Source: Sphingomonadaceae bacterium
GTDB taxonomy: Bacteria > Pseudomonadota > Alphaproteobacteria > Sphingomonadales > Sphingomonadaceae
Assembly: GCA_025359445.1 (NCBI GenBank)
Contig: JANYGB010000036.1
Span: 1 to 64,000 of the forward strand
Direction of reading: 5' to 3'
Length of the DNA stretch: 64,000 nucleotides
The notes under the pieces were generated by a model. It searched no databases, was not told where the DNA came from, and saw only the letters and a list, made by a program, of their open reading frames with translations. The position numbers and the translations under genes were made by a program. Numbering within the stretch: the stretch's first letter is position 1; each line of letters starts with the position of its first letter. This document shows, in pieces, positions 6,273-16,220 of this stretch.

Positions 6273-7604
6273 TTACCCGGCGAGCCGCAGGCCTTCGGTT
6301 TCCGCCCCGGCTGCGCGCGGCTGGTCAAGCCAGATGCCGCGCGTGTCGTAGACCAGCTTGCTGGCGCGTTCGGCGAGGGGGACCGCGCGGAACTGGTCGT
6401 GATCGACCAGCACGATCAGGATCTGGGTTTCCTCAAGCGCGCTGTCGATGTCGATCAGCTCGGCCTGGGTTCCGGCGAATTCCTTCGGCAGCTGCGCGGC
6501 AAAAGGTTCGACCACCTTGATACGGGCCCCGAACTTGCGCGCGAGCGTAACCGCGACGAGCCGCGCCGGGCTCTCGCGGAAGTCATCGATGTTGGCCTTG
6601 AACGCCAGCCCGAGGCAGGCGACCTTGGCCGCCGGGTTGGCTGCGATCAGCGCCTCGCAACTTGCGATGACATGGTGGATCTTGCCGTCATTGACGCCCC
6701 GCGCGGTGCGGATCAGCGGGGTCTGCTCGGGCGCGCCGTGGACGATGAACCACGGATCGACCGCGATGCAATGCCCGCCCACGCCCGGACCTGGGGTGAG
6801 GATGTTGACGCGGGGATGGCGGTTGGCGAGGCGGATTACCTCCCACACGTCGAGCCCCATGTGATCGGCAACCATCGACAGCTCGTTGGCGAAAGCGATG
6901 TTGACGTCGCGGTAAGCGTTTTCGACCAGCTTGGTCATTTCGGCCGAGCGGCTGTCGGTCACCACGCAGGTGCCGCGCACGAACAGCTTGTAGAAGGTCA
7001 GCGCCTTGCGCGCGCACCGCGGGGTGATCCCGCCGATCGAACGGTCGTTGCCCGCCAGCTCTTCGAGGATCTTGCCCGGCAGCACGCGCTCGGGGCAATA
7101 GGCGATCGAGATGTCCGGGGTCTCGCCGGTCAGGCCCCCTTGTCCGAGAGATCTGGGGCACTTGAGATCGGGCCGCGCCGTGGCGATCAGGTCGCGCAAA
7201 GCTTCTGTAGTGCCAACCGGGCTGGTTGATTCAAGGATTACGCAGTCGCCAGCCTTGAGCACCGCAGCAATCGCCTCACCGGCGGCGAGCACGTAGGAAA
7301 TGTCGGGCGCATGGTGTTCGTCGAACGGGGTGGGCACCGCGATCACGAACACATCGCTCGGCGCGACGGCAGTCGAGGCCTTGAGCATCCCGCGCTGGAC
7401 CACGCCCTGGACCAGCCCGTCGAGATCGACTTCCTCGATGTGGATTTCGCCGCGGTTGATCGTGTCGACCACGTGTTGCGACACGTCGACCCCGTGGACC
7501 TTGCAGCCCGCACGCGCGACAATCGCTGCGGTCGGCAACCCGATGTAACCTAGTCCAACAACACAAACGGTCGGCTTTACGTTAGAATTATTGGGCGATT
7601 TCAT
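6273..7604 (-). CDS. wecC: UDP-N-acetyl-D-mannosamine dehydrogenase
   Basis: This cytosolic enzyme oxidises UDP-ManNAc twice to UDP-ManNAcA with NAD+, supplying a uronic acid for surface polysaccharide. The 443 residues include the NAD motif VVGLGYIGLPTA near the N-terminus, STSPVGTTE, the central YCPERVLPGK and the active-site GPGVGGHCIAVDPWF with its Cys nucleophile. A C-terminal UDP-binding domain with DTRGIW follows. Its start overlaps the end of wecB by 17 bases. The homologous UDP-Glc/GalNAc dehydrogenases are the main alternative; the neighbouring wecB favours ManNAc. Confidence 0.92.
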   Translation of the reverse strand: MKSPNNSNVKPTVCVVGLGYIGLPTAAIVARAGCKVHGVDVSQHVVDTINRGEIHIEEVDLDGLVQGVVQRGMLKASTAVAPSDVFVIAVPTPFDEHHAPDISYVLAAGEAIAAVLKAGDCVILESTSPVGTTEALRDLIATARPDLKCPRSLGQGGLTGETPDISIAYCPERVLPGKILEELAGNDRSIGGITPRCARKALTFYKLFVRGTCVVTDSRSAEMTKLVENAYRDVNIAFANELSMVADHMGLDVWEVIRLANRHPRVNILTPGPGVGGHCIAVDPWFIVHGAPEQTPLIRTARGVNDGKIHHVIASCEALIAANPAAKVACLGLAFKANIDDFRESPARLVAVTLARKFGARIKVVEPFAAQLPKEFAGTQAELIDIDSALEETQILIVLVDHDQFRAVPLAERASKLVYDTRGIWLDQPRAAGAETEGLRLAG

Positions 7605-8721
7605 TCCCGAGCAGCTCCACGATACGGCGTGCAGAGTGCCCGTCCCCGAAGGGATTGTGCGCCCGCGCCATGGCTTCGTAAGCGGCCTTATCGTCGAGAA
7701 GATTGAACATTTCGGTAACGATAGTCTGCGTGTCGGTGCCGACCAGTTTGGCGGTCCCGGCGATTACGCCTTCAGGGCGTTCGGTGGTCTCGCGCATCAC
7801 CAGCACCGGCTTGCCGAGCGCGGGGGCTTCTTCCTGCACGCCGCCGCTGTCGGTCAGCATCACTTCGGCAATGGCGAGCAAGCGGGCAAAGTTCGGATAA
7901 TCGAGCGGCTCGATCAACGCGACATTGGCAAGGCCCCCCAGCGCGCCGTGCATCACCGCGCGGACATTGGGGTTAAGGTGCACCGGGAAAATCACTGCGA
8001 TATCGGGCCGCGCGGCGATCTGGCGGACCGCCTCGGCGATGTTCTCAAGCCCGCCGCCGAAATTCTCGCGGCGATGGCTGGTCACCCCGATGATCCGCTT
8101 GCCGGCGAAGCGTGCTTCGATTTCGGCGAGGCCGGCGGCGAATTGCGGCTCGGCGGCGATCCGCTGGGTCACCCACTGCAGCGCATCGATCACGGTGTTG
8201 CCGGTAACGTGAACCCGTGCCGGATCGACCTTTTCGTCAGTCAGGGCCTTGGCCGAGACGTCGGTCGGGGCGAAGTGCAGGCTGGCGATCTGGCCGATGA
8301 TCTTGCGGTTCACCTCTTCGGGCCAAGGATGGTAGATGTTGCCCGAACGCAGCCCCGCTTCGACGTGGTCAACCGGCACCTTGCGGTAATAGGCGGCGAG
8401 CGCCCCGGCCATCGCGGTGGCGGTATCGCCTTGCACGATCACGCGGGCGGGCTGGGCCTTGTCCATCACCTTGCCCAGTTCGGTCAGCAACGCGGCGGTC
8501 AGCGCGTCGAGGCTCTGGTCCGGGCGCATCAGGTCAAGATCATGATCGGGCACGATCCCGGCGATCTCCAGCACCTGATCAAGCATCTGGCGGTGTTGCG
8601 CTGAAACGCAGACTACCGGCTCAAAGCGCGGGTCAGCCTTGAGCGCGGCAATCACCGGGAACAATTTGATCGCTTCGGGGCGCGTGCCGAACACAACGAG
8701 GATTTTGCAAGGTGCAGTCAT
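7588..8721 (-). CDS. wecB: UDP-N-acetylglucosamine 2-epimerase (non-hydrolysing)
   Basis: This enzyme interconverts UDP-GlcNAc and UDP-ManNAc in the cytosol, giving the substrate of the adjacent dehydrogenase. The 377 residues begin KILVVFGTRPEAIKLFPV. Other family marks are QHRQMLDQVL, VQGDTATAMAG, HVEAGLRSGN, PWPEEVNRK and DSGGVQEEAP, covering the catalytic and UDP-binding residues. It is first in the operon wecB-wecC-(acidic protein). It is divergent from the epimerase gene at 8803 with 81 bases between, which must hold both promoters. Confidence 0.95.
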   Translation of the reverse strand: MTAPCKILVVFGTRPEAIKLFPVIAALKADPRFEPVVCVSAQHRQMLDQVLEIAGIVPDHDLDLMRPDQSLDALTAALLTELGKVMDKAQPARVIVQGDTATAMAGALAAYYRKVPVDHVEAGLRSGNIYHPWPEEVNRKIIGQIASLHFAPTDVSAKALTDEKVDPARVHVTGNTVIDALQWVTQRIAAEPQFAAGLAEIEARFAGKRIIGVTSHRRENFGGGLENIAEAVRQIAARPDIAVIFPVHLNPNVRAVMHGALGGLANVALIEPLDYPNFARLLAIAEVMLTDSGGVQEEAPALGKPVLVMRETTERPEGVIAGTAKLVGTDTQTIVTEMFNLLDDKAAYEAMARAHNPFGDGHSARRIVELLGNEIAQ

Positions 8722-8802
8722 GCACAGCGCCCTACCATCGCCGGGTTAACCATGAAATAAGGACGCTGGCCTATGTCGCGGCCACAAGGCCAAGGGGATG
8801 TG

Positions 8803-9801
8803 ATGCGAGTTCTGGTTACCGGCGCGGCCGGCTTCATCGGTTTCTGCCTGACGCGGCGCCTGTTGGCGCGCGGCGACGAGGTGATCGGGATCGATAACCT
8901 AAACGACTACTACCAGGTCTCGCTCAAGCATGACCGGGTGGGGCTGCTGCGCGAGGAAGGCGGCAATCGGTTCACTTTCCATCACCTCGATTTCTCCGAC
9001 ATGGGCGCGCTGAACGCCGCGCTGGAAGGCATGGAGATCGACCGGATCGCCCACCTCGGCGCGCAGGCCGGGGTGCGCTACAGCCTCGAAAACCCGCAGG
9101 CCTATGTGAGCTCGAACCTGGCGGGTCACGTCAACCTGCTCGAACTCGCGCGGCACCGCGCGGTCGAGCACATGGTCTATGCCTCATCGAGCTCGGTCTA
9201 TGGCGGCAACACCAAACTTCCATTCGCGGTCGAGGACCGCACCGACCACCCGGTCTCGCTTTACGCGGCGACCAAGCGCGCCGACGAACTGATGAGCGAA
9301 ACCTACGCGCATTTGTTCGCACTGCCGCTGACGGGCCTTAGGTTTTTCACTGTTTATGGCCCGTGGGGCCGGCCCGACATGATGCTGTGGAACTTCACCC
9401 GGCGGATCCTCGCAGGGCTCCCGATCCCGGTGTTCAACCACGGCGAGATGTACCGCGATTTCACGTACATCGACGATATCATTGCGGGCGTGATCGCCTG
9501 CCTCGATTCTGCGCCGGCCAATGACGGCAACGAGAAAGCTGGCGGCAGCGTCAAGCCGCACGCGCTTTACAACATCGGCAACAGCCAAAGCGAACCCCTG
9601 ATGAAGGTGGTGGGGCTGCTGGAGGAGGCCTGCGGGCGCAAGGCCGAGATCGAGATGTTGCCGATGCAGCCCGGCGACGTGCCCGCGACCTATGCGGATA
9701 TTTCGGCGATCTCGCGCGATCTCGGCTATGCGCCCACCACTTCGATCGAGGTGGGGGTACCGGCCTTTGTCGATTGGTACCGCGCCTACCACCGGGTCTG
9801 A
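8803..9801 (+). CDS. NAD-dependent sugar epimerase, UDP-glucuronate 4-epimerase type
   Basis: This is an extended SDR that epimerises C4 of a UDP-uronic acid or UDP-hexose. The 332 residues have GAAGFIGFCL, DNLNDYYQVSLK (typical of glucuronate epimerases), the catalytic ASSSSVYGGN and YAATKRADE, and the RFFTVYGPWGRPDM substrate loop. ATG 8803, preceded by AAGGGG, fits the Rossmann start better than the GTG/ATG 30 bases upstream. With wecB/wecC it indicates capsule, LPS or EPS sugar synthesis. The exact substrate is inferred from motif only. Confidence 0.85.
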   Translation: MRVLVTGAAGFIGFCLTRRLLARGDEVIGIDNLNDYYQVSLKHDRVGLLREEGGNRFTFHHLDFSDMGALNAALEGMEIDRIAHLGAQAGVRYSLENPQAYVSSNLAGHVNLLELARHRAVEHMVYASSSSVYGGNTKLPFAVEDRTDHPVSLYAATKRADELMSETYAHLFALPLTGLRFFTVYGPWGRPDMMLWNFTRRILAGLPIPVFNHGEMYRDFTYIDDIIAGVIACLDSAPANDGNEKAGGSVKPHALYNIGNSQSEPLMKVVGLLEEACGRKAEIEMLPMQPGDVPATYADISAISRDLGYAPTTSIEVGVPAFVDWYRAYHRV

Positions 9802-11136
9802 TCAATTACGGCGTGTGATTTCCAGCGTGATCACCGCGCCTTCGCTGGGGAATTCGCGGGCCAGCTTGCCGCCGATCTGGCGCATCGCCGCCTCGGTCAT
9901 CCGCTGGCCGAAGCCGCTGCCCGGCTGATCGGCATGGTCCTTCGCTGACTGCGGCGGCGGGCCACCCGCTTCGCGCCATTCGATCCGCAGCGGCTGGTCG
10001 TCCTCCCGCCCGTTCCAGGCGACGCGCACCCGCCCGCCGGGCACCGACAGCGCGCCGTACTTGGCGGCGTTGGTGGCAAGCTCGTGGAAGACCAGCGCGA
10101 ACGGCGAAACCATGTGGGCCGGCACCACCTCGGCGGGACCATGGAGCGTAATGGTCTGCGCCTTATCATCGGTCTGGTAAGGCTGGCACAGGCTGTGGAG
10201 CAGGGCGGAAAGCTCCACGTCACCCGAGGCGTCGCCGGTAGCGACGTTATGCGCGCGGCTCAGCGCGTGGACCCTTTGGGTGATATCGCCAACCACTTCG
10301 GCAGTGGTTCCGGGCTTGCGCGCGGAGAGGCCGATCAGCGACAGCACCACCCCGAACAGGTTGCGCACGCGGTGGGCGAGTTCGCGCGCCAGCAGTTCGT
10401 TGCGGGCATTGAGATCGCGCAGTTGGCCGGTTTGCGCAGCGGCAATCTCGGCCCGGGCGCGGGCGCGTTCGCCATGATAGCCGGTCCACAGCAGCGCGAG
10501 CAGCACCAGCCACATCGCGAGCAGCAGCGGCACCACCCGCGACGCGGCCAGGTTGGCATCGTCAAACGCGGCATCGCGGCTCTGCCGCTGGATCTGGGCG
10601 AGGACGGCCAGGTGGCGGCGGATCTGGTCCATCACCTGTTTGCCTTCGCCGCCCCGGACCAGATCGATCGCCGCAGCCTGGTCGCCCGCCTGCGCCGCGC
10701 TGATTGTTCGCGCCAGTTCGTCGAACTTGGTCCGCACCAAGTCGTCCAGAGGTCCCAGATGCTGATCCACCGCCGGGTCGGAGTTTTGCATGAACCGCAG
10801 CTTCACCATGGCGAGGTTGCCAGGAATATCCCGGACTGCACGCTGGTAAGGTTCGAGATAAGCCGGATCCAGCGTCAGCAGGTAACCGCGCTGCCCGGTT
10901 TCGGCATTGACCAGCGACTGGTTGAGATCTTCAAGCGCGACCTGCGCGTCGGCTTCGGCCAAGGCATTGTCGCGGGCCACCCGCTGGGCCATCGCCGACT
11001 GGACCAGCAGCAGGCCGATCCCGACCAGCAGCGCAATCATCGCGGCCAGCACCCAGGCGCGCGGAATGGCCTGCAGCCGCACAGCCTGATGCCGCAAGTG
11101 CCCGGCAAAGCGATTGACCCGTTCACGAAATTCCAT
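9802..11136 (-). CDS. CHASE3-domain sensor histidine kinase (HWE/HisKA_2 type)
   Basis: This is an inner-membrane sensor kinase. It has an N-terminal transmembrane helix (about residues 28-48), then a periplasmic CHASE3 helical domain (about 55-195, with NAETGQRGYLLT). A second transmembrane helix (about 201-219) is followed by a coiled-coil-like linker. The H-box LAHRVRNLFGVV has His-255. The ATPase part has FHELATNAAKYGALS and ends with a G-box GSGFGQRM. No response regulator is adjacent. In alphaproteobacteria such kinases often feed PhyR-type general stress signalling, but nothing here proves that. Confidence 0.9.
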   Translation of the reverse strand: MEFRERVNRFAGHLRHQAVRLQAIPRAWVLAAMIALLVGIGLLLVQSAMAQRVARDNALAEADAQVALEDLNQSLVNAETGQRGYLLTLDPAYLEPYQRAVRDIPGNLAMVKLRFMQNSDPAVDQHLGPLDDLVRTKFDELARTISAAQAGDQAAAIDLVRGGEGKQVMDQIRRHLAVLAQIQRQSRDAAFDDANLAASRVVPLLLAMWLVLLALLWTGYHGERARARAEIAAAQTGQLRDLNARNELLARELAHRVRNLFGVVLSLIGLSARKPGTTAEVVGDITQRVHALSRAHNVATGDASGDVELSALLHSLCQPYQTDDKAQTITLHGPAEVVPAHMVSPFALVFHELATNAAKYGALSVPGGRVRVAWNGREDDQPLRIEWREAGGPPPQSAKDHADQPGSGFGQRMTEAAMRQIGGKLAREFPSEGAVITLEITRRN

Positions 11137-11269
11137 GCGCGGGGCCTAGCATGGCAGATGCTGCGGGCGCCAGCGTTGACGCGGGCAGCGATCCACCGGC
11201 GCGCCGAGGCGTGGACAAGCCCACCCGCGCGGCTTGCGGCTCACCGGCGCTTGCGCAATCACGCTGGCC

Positions 11270-11824
<555 letters not shown>

Positions 11825-11900
11825 CCCTGCGGGAACCAATTGCACTTCCGGGCGCTTCAAGGGGAGGCGCAGCGATCGCGCCGCCTCCGGAGAGCTCACC

Positions 11901-12410
11901 ATGTCTACTTTGGCCGCCGTCATCGGGCGTATCCTGATTGCCCTGATCTTTATCGTCTCGGGGGCAGCAAAGGTCATGGATCCGGCGCACTATGAAACCA
12001 TGATAACCGGCGTTGGGATGCCGGCCGGGCTCGCCTTGCCGACCGGAATATTCGAAATCATCGCTGGACTGTGCCTGGTGGTGGGACTCATGACCCGCCT
12101 TACCGCTGTGCTGCTGTTTGGCTTTGTCGCGCTCGCCACAGTGCTGTTTCATAACCGCCTTACCGATCCGCTTCAGCAAACGATGGCGCTCAAGAACCTG
12201 GCGATCATGGGCGGCTTGCTGCTGGTCTTTGCGCATAGCCAGATGTGGTGGAGCTATGATGCGATGCGCCGCTCGCGCAAGGGCGAGCTCGCGACCCGCA
12301 GCGCCGAAGAGCGCGCGCAGGACGCCGAATTGCGGGCGGCACGGGCCGAGGGCGCTGCAGCCGCGCTTGCCCCCGAAGTGATCGATCCGCCCAAGCGCCG
12401 CTGGTTCTGA
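11901..12410 (+). CDS. DoxX family membrane protein
   Basis: DoxX proteins are four-helix inner-membrane proteins linked to redox or terminal oxidase functions, role often unknown. The 169 residues have RILIALIFIVSGAAKVMDPAH, a second helix LALPTGIFEIIAGLCLVVG, then LTAVLLFGFVALATVLF and a fourth near residue 110. The C-terminal 50 residues form a charged, Ala-rich cytosolic tail with coiled-coil character that is longer than usual. GGAGAG precedes the ATG. Confidence 0.88.
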   Translation: MSTLAAVIGRILIALIFIVSGAAKVMDPAHYETMITGVGMPAGLALPTGIFEIIAGLCLVVGLMTRLTAVLLFGFVALATVLFHNRLTDPLQQTMALKNLAIMGGLLLVFAHSQMWWSYDAMRRSRKGELATRSAEERAQDAELRAARAEGAAAALAPEVIDPPKRRWF

Positions 12411-12500
12411 CGACGCACCGCAAGAAAGCGATAAACGCGCTCGACACGGCCCAGCAACGATGCTTCACATGCGGCCTAGCAGCCGGAGGAGGAGCACCAG

Positions 12501-13682
12501 ATGACATCCGACAAGCACGGACGGCCTTACGATATCGTGGTCTATGGGGCGACCGGCTACACCGGACGGCTGGTTGCCGAATATCTCGCGCACCATCACG
12601 CCGGAAGCGGTATCAAATGGGCGATGGCCGGACGCAGCAAGGCCAAGCTGGAGGAAGTGCGCGATCTGATCGGCGCGCCCGCCGATACCCCGCTGATCGA
12701 AGCCAATTCGGATGATCCCGCCAGCATGGCCGCGCTGGCGCAAAGTGCCCGCGTGGTCCTGACCACGGTCGGGCCGTACCAGCTCTACGGCGAGCCCTTG
12801 GTCAAGGCCTGCGTCGGGGCCGGAACCGACTATGCCGACCTGTGCGGCGAACCGGGCTGGATGCGCGAGATGATTGACAAGTATCATGCCGCCGCGCAGG
12901 CTTCGGGCGCGCGGATCGCGTTCTCTTCGGGGTTCGATTCGATCCCGTTCGATCTCGGCGTACTGATGCTCCAGAAAGAAGCAGTCGCCCGCTTCGGCAA
13001 GCCCGCACCGCGGGTCAAGGGCCGGGTCCGCGCGATGCAGGGCACCTTCAGCGGCGGCACTGCAGCCAGCTTGACCGAAACGATGAAGGCGGTCGCCAAA
13101 AACCCCAAGCTGATCCCGATCCTGCAAAGCCCGTTCGGCCTGACCCCGGGCTTCGAGGGGCCGAGCCAGCCGATGGGGCTGATCCCCGAATACGAGGAGA
13201 GCGTTGGCAAGTGGGCCGCGCCGTTCATCATGGCGACGATCAACACCAAGAACGTCCACCGCACCAATCTGCTGCTTGGCCATCCCTATGGCACCGACTT
13301 CCGCTATGACGAAATGATGCTGACCAGCGCGGGCGAGCTGGGCAAGAAAGCTGCCCATGCGGTGGGCGAAATGCTCAAGAACCCGTTTGGCGCGAAGCCG
13401 CCCAAACCGGGCGAGGGGCCCACGCCCGAAGAACGCGAGAACGGCCACTACGATGTGCTGTTCATCGGCGAATTCGAAGACGGCACCGTGCTGCGCTACG
13501 GGGTCAAAGGCCGCTACGATCCGGGCTATGGTTCGACCAGCCGGATGCTGGCCGAAACCGGCATCGCCCTGCTCGATTGCAGCGCCGCCGGGGCCATTTC
13601 CACGCCTGGCGCGCTGCTCGGTGAAGCGCTTGTCAATCGGCTGCAGGACCACGCCGAGATCAGTTTCGGGGTGGAGGACTGA
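12501..13682 (+). CDS. Saccharopine dehydrogenase-like / trans-acting enoyl reductase family protein
   Basis: The 393 residues start with a Rossmann motif VVYGATGYTGRLVAEYL and AGRSKAKLEEV, as in saccharopine-dehydrogenase NADP-domain proteins. The family includes mycobacterial trans-acting enoyl reductases acting with polyketide synthases, and eukaryotic SCCPDH. Later segments are DYADLCGEPGWMREMID and AFSSGFDSIPFDLGV. Substrate is unknown. AGGAGGAG lies upstream. The following MFS gene starts nine bases after the stop, so they are probably co-transcribed. Confidence 0.85.
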   Translation: MTSDKHGRPYDIVVYGATGYTGRLVAEYLAHHHAGSGIKWAMAGRSKAKLEEVRDLIGAPADTPLIEANSDDPASMAALAQSARVVLTTVGPYQLYGEPLVKACVGAGTDYADLCGEPGWMREMIDKYHAAAQASGARIAFSSGFDSIPFDLGVLMLQKEAVARFGKPAPRVKGRVRAMQGTFSGGTAASLTETMKAVAKNPKLIPILQSPFGLTPGFEGPSQPMGLIPEYEESVGKWAAPFIMATINTKNVHRTNLLLGHPYGTDFRYDEMMLTSAGELGKKAAHAVGEMLKNPFGAKPPKPGEGPTPEERENGHYDVLFIGEFEDGTVLRYGVKGRYDPGYGSTSRMLAETGIALLDCSAAGAISTPGALLGEALVNRLQDHAEISFGVED

Positions 13683-13691
13683 GCGGCTGCC

Positions 13692-14912
13692 GTGACCACT
13701 CCCGCTGAACCGAACGAATGGGCGACCGGCTGGCGCATCGTCGCCGCCGGGGCGCTCGCCAATGCCACCGGCATTTCGCTGCTGTTCTATACTTTCAACC
13801 TGTTTGTCCTGCCGATGGCGACCGGCCTGCACCTGACCCGCGCGCAAGCGGGCTTGGTCCAGTCGGCGATCATCGCGGCAGCGGCGGGCGCGCCGGTGAT
13901 CGGGTGGCTGTGTGACCGGGTAAGCTTCCACCGACTGTTCCTGGCATGCACGCTGATCATGGCCGCGACCGAACTGGCGCTGTGGTACGGCGCGAACAGT
14001 TTTGCCGCGCTGTTCTTTGGCACCATGGTGATCGGTTTCATCGGCGGCGGCAGTTCAACCGTGCTGATTACCCGGCCGATCAACGCGCACTTCCGGCGCT
14101 ATCGCGGGCTGGCACTTGGTCTGGTCGGCACCGGCATCTCGCTGAGCACGATTGTCGCCTCGCCCGTGATGCAGCACGTAATCGCTGCGCAGGGTTGGCG
14201 CAGCGGATTTCTGGTGCTGGCGCTGACCGCGCTAGTGCTTGGCCTTCCCGCCGCCTTGCTGTTGATGCCGCGCAATGCCTCGACGCGGGGCAGCGCTCAC
14301 TCCGCAGCACCGGTCAACCGCGATTATCTGAAGGCGAAAGATTTCTGGCTACTGGTGGCGGCAAATTTCTGCGCCTCGATGGCCACTGCATCGGCGATCG
14401 GCCAGCTCTCGCCGATGCTGCAGGAACGCGGCCTGACTGCGGCCGACGCCGCCTGGGGCATCTCGTGCTTTGCTGCCGGACAGTTCATCGGCAAGCTTGG
14501 CGGCGGCTGGCTGCTTGACCGGTTCGAGCCGCGGCTGGTCGCCGCAACGCTCAATGCCCTGCCCACAATAGGTTTTGTAATGCTGCTCACCCAGCATTCC
14601 GTGTTCCTGCCGCTGATGCTCGCGGCGGGATTGATCGGGCTGCTGCAGGGGGCCGATATCGGAGTGTTCAGTTACATCATCGCGCACCGCTTCGAGGTCA
14701 GCCGCTACGGCGCGATCTTCGGGGCGATGCACGGGCTGGGGTGGATCGGAAATGCGATCGCGGTGGTCGGCGCGGGCTGGAGTTTCGATCATTTCCATGG
14801 CTATTGGGCGGCGCAGTTGACTGCGATCGGCCTGCTGCTGCTTACTGCTGTGCTGATTTCGCGGGTCCGGCTAGTTCGGCACGATCCGGCCAGCGAGACT
14901 GCGCCGACTTAG
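13692..14912 (+). CDS. MFS transporter
   Basis: This is a 406-residue inner-membrane permease with about 12 hydrophobic segments. The loop between helices 2 and 3 reads GWLCDRVSFHR (family motif G-x-x-x-D-R). A central basic cytosolic loop (about residues 190-215) divides the two halves. The second half has the matching GGWLLDRFEPR. The start is GTG 13692. It resembles monocarboxylate/oxalate-formate type MFS proteins in layout; substrate is not determinable. It is probably in one operon with the upstream saccharopine-dehydrogenase-like gene and perhaps the aminotransferase 11 bases downstream. Confidence 0.88.
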   Translation: MTTPAEPNEWATGWRIVAAGALANATGISLLFYTFNLFVLPMATGLHLTRAQAGLVQSAIIAAAAGAPVIGWLCDRVSFHRLFLACTLIMAATELALWYGANSFAALFFGTMVIGFIGGGSSTVLITRPINAHFRRYRGLALGLVGTGISLSTIVASPVMQHVIAAQGWRSGFLVLALTALVLGLPAALLLMPRNASTRGSAHSAAPVNRDYLKAKDFWLLVAANFCASMATASAIGQLSPMLQERGLTAADAAWGISCFAAGQFIGKLGGGWLLDRFEPRLVAATLNALPTIGFVMLLTQHSVFLPLMLAAGLIGLLQGADIGVFSYIIAHRFEVSRYGAIFGAMHGLGWIGNAIAVVGAGWSFDHFHGYWAAQLTAIGLLLLTAVLISRVRLVRHDPASETAPT

Positions 14913-14922
14913 GCTAGGCAGC

Positions 14923-16065
14923 ATGAGCGCACCCGGCACCACGATCTTCGAACACATGTCTGGCCTCGCGCGCGAGCTAGGCGCGATCAACCTCGGCCAA
15001 GGCTTCCCCGAATTGCCCGAACCGCCAGAGCTGATCGCGGCGGCGCAGCGGGCGCTGGGCGAACGATCCAACCAGTACCCGCCGATGCGCGGAATTCCCG
15101 AACTGCGCGCTGCGGTGGCGGGGTACTACGCCCGCACCCAGGGACTGACGCTCTCCGCCGAGCAGGTGATCGTCACCTCGGGCGGGACCGAAGCCCTGGC
15201 CGCGACAGTGTTCGCGCTGGTCGCCCCGGGTGACGAGGTGGTGCTGGTCCAGCCGCTCTACGATGCCTACCTGCCGTTGGTGCAGTGGGCCGGGGGCACC
15301 GCCAAGGTGATCAGTCTGACCTCGCCAGAATGGACCCTGCCGATTGAGACGTTGAAGGCCGCCATTGGCCCGAAGACTCGCGGGATCGTGCTCAACACGC
15401 CGAACAATCCGGTCGGGACGATGCTGAGCCGTGAGACGCTCGAAGCCATCGGTGAAGTCGCCGAAGCGCACGATCTGTGGGTGCTGTGCGACGAAGTGTG
15501 GGAGGCGATGGTGTTCGATGGCACTCCTCACGTCTCGCCGCTCGCCATACCCTCGCTGGCGCGGCGCTCGGTTAAGGTAGGCTCGGCGGGCAAGATCTTC
15601 TCGATGACCGGGTGGAAGGTCGGCTGGGCAGTCGCCGCGCCTGCGCTGGCTGCGAAGATCGCGGCGCGGCACCAGTTCCTGACCTTCACCACCCCGCCCG
15701 CGCTGCAATGGGCTGCGGCTGAGGGGTTGGCCTTGCCTGACACCTGGTTCGCCGCCCAGCGTGCCCGCTACACTGCGCTCAAGGCGCGGCTGGTCAGCGG
15801 GCTGGAGGCTGCGGGTTTCATCGTCCTGCCCGCCAGCGGCACGTGGTTCATCACGCTGGACCTCGCCGCCTCGGGCCTCCCGGCGGACGACGTCTTGCTG
15901 TCGGAGCGGCTGGTGCGCGAGGCAAAAGTGGCTTCGATCCCGGTCTCCGCCTTCTATGCCGAACGGCCGGAAAAAGGCTTCCTGCGGCTATGCTTCACCA
16001 AGGACGAAGCGGTGCTCGACGAAGCCGTGGCGCGGCTCGCCGCGTTTCGCGCGGCATTGGCCTGA
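14923..16065 (+). CDS. Class I/II PLP-dependent aminotransferase
   Basis: This cytosolic fold-type I aminotransferase has 380 residues. Motifs are INLGQGFPELPEP, the PLP-anchoring TSGGTEAL, NTPNNPVGTMLSRETLE, CDEVWEAMVFDG and the Schiff-base Lys in SAGKIFSMTGWKVGW. These best match the methionine/kynurenine-type (YbdL/KAT) branch. The amino acid substrate is uncertain. The island's left attachment repeat starts 13 bases after the stop, so the gene ended the pre-insertion locus next to tRNA-Gly. Confidence 0.9.
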   Translation: MSAPGTTIFEHMSGLARELGAINLGQGFPELPEPPELIAAAQRALGERSNQYPPMRGIPELRAAVAGYYARTQGLTLSAEQVIVTSGGTEALAATVFALVAPGDEVVLVQPLYDAYLPLVQWAGGTAKVISLTSPEWTLPIETLKAAIGPKTRGIVLNTPNNPVGTMLSRETLEAIGEVAEAHDLWVLCDEVWEAMVFDGTPHVSPLAIPSLARRSVKVGSAGKIFSMTGWKVGWAVAAPALAAKIAARHQFLTFTTPPALQWAAAEGLALPDTWFAAQRARYTALKARLVSGLEAAGFIVLPASGTWFITLDLAASGLPADDVLLSERLVREAKVASIPVSAFYAERPEKGFLRLCFTKDEAVLDEAVARLAAFRAALA

Positions 16066-16077
16066 GGGCAGGGGCAG

Positions 16078-16105
16078 CAGGAAAGTGGAGCGGTGACGGG
16101 AACCG
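16078..16105 (+). repeat. Left attachment-site repeat (displaced tRNA-Gly 3' end)
   Basis: CAGGAAAGTGGAGCGG and following bases match CAGGAAAATGGAGCGGG at 24937-24965 with four substitutions and one base missing. The right copy includes the encoded CCA and acceptor/T-arm of tRNA-Gly. This is the expected form of an att repeat for an integrase that uses a tRNA 3' end. The left copy is degenerate, as expected for a displaced end without selection. Confidence 0.65.
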
Positions 16106-16161
16106 CGAAAACCCAAAATATCAACGTAATTCAGCCGATTTTTAATGATCAATTTGCGGAG

Positions 16162-16183
16162 ATACCCCCAATCATACCCCCAG
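16162..16183 (+). repeat. Arm-type repeat, left end (ATACCCCC pair)
   Basis: ATACCCCCAATCATACCCCC followed by AG sits 56 bases inside the left att repeat. It is nearly identical to 24810-24832 at the other end, in the same orientation. Each copy contains two ATACCCCC half sites. Known DUF4102/P4-type integrases bind arm sites of this general form, so integrase or excisionase binding is inferred. Confidence 0.6.
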
Positions 16184-16220
16184 CCGTGCCGGATAGAGCA
16201 TCAAAGGAGCGAATGGCGAA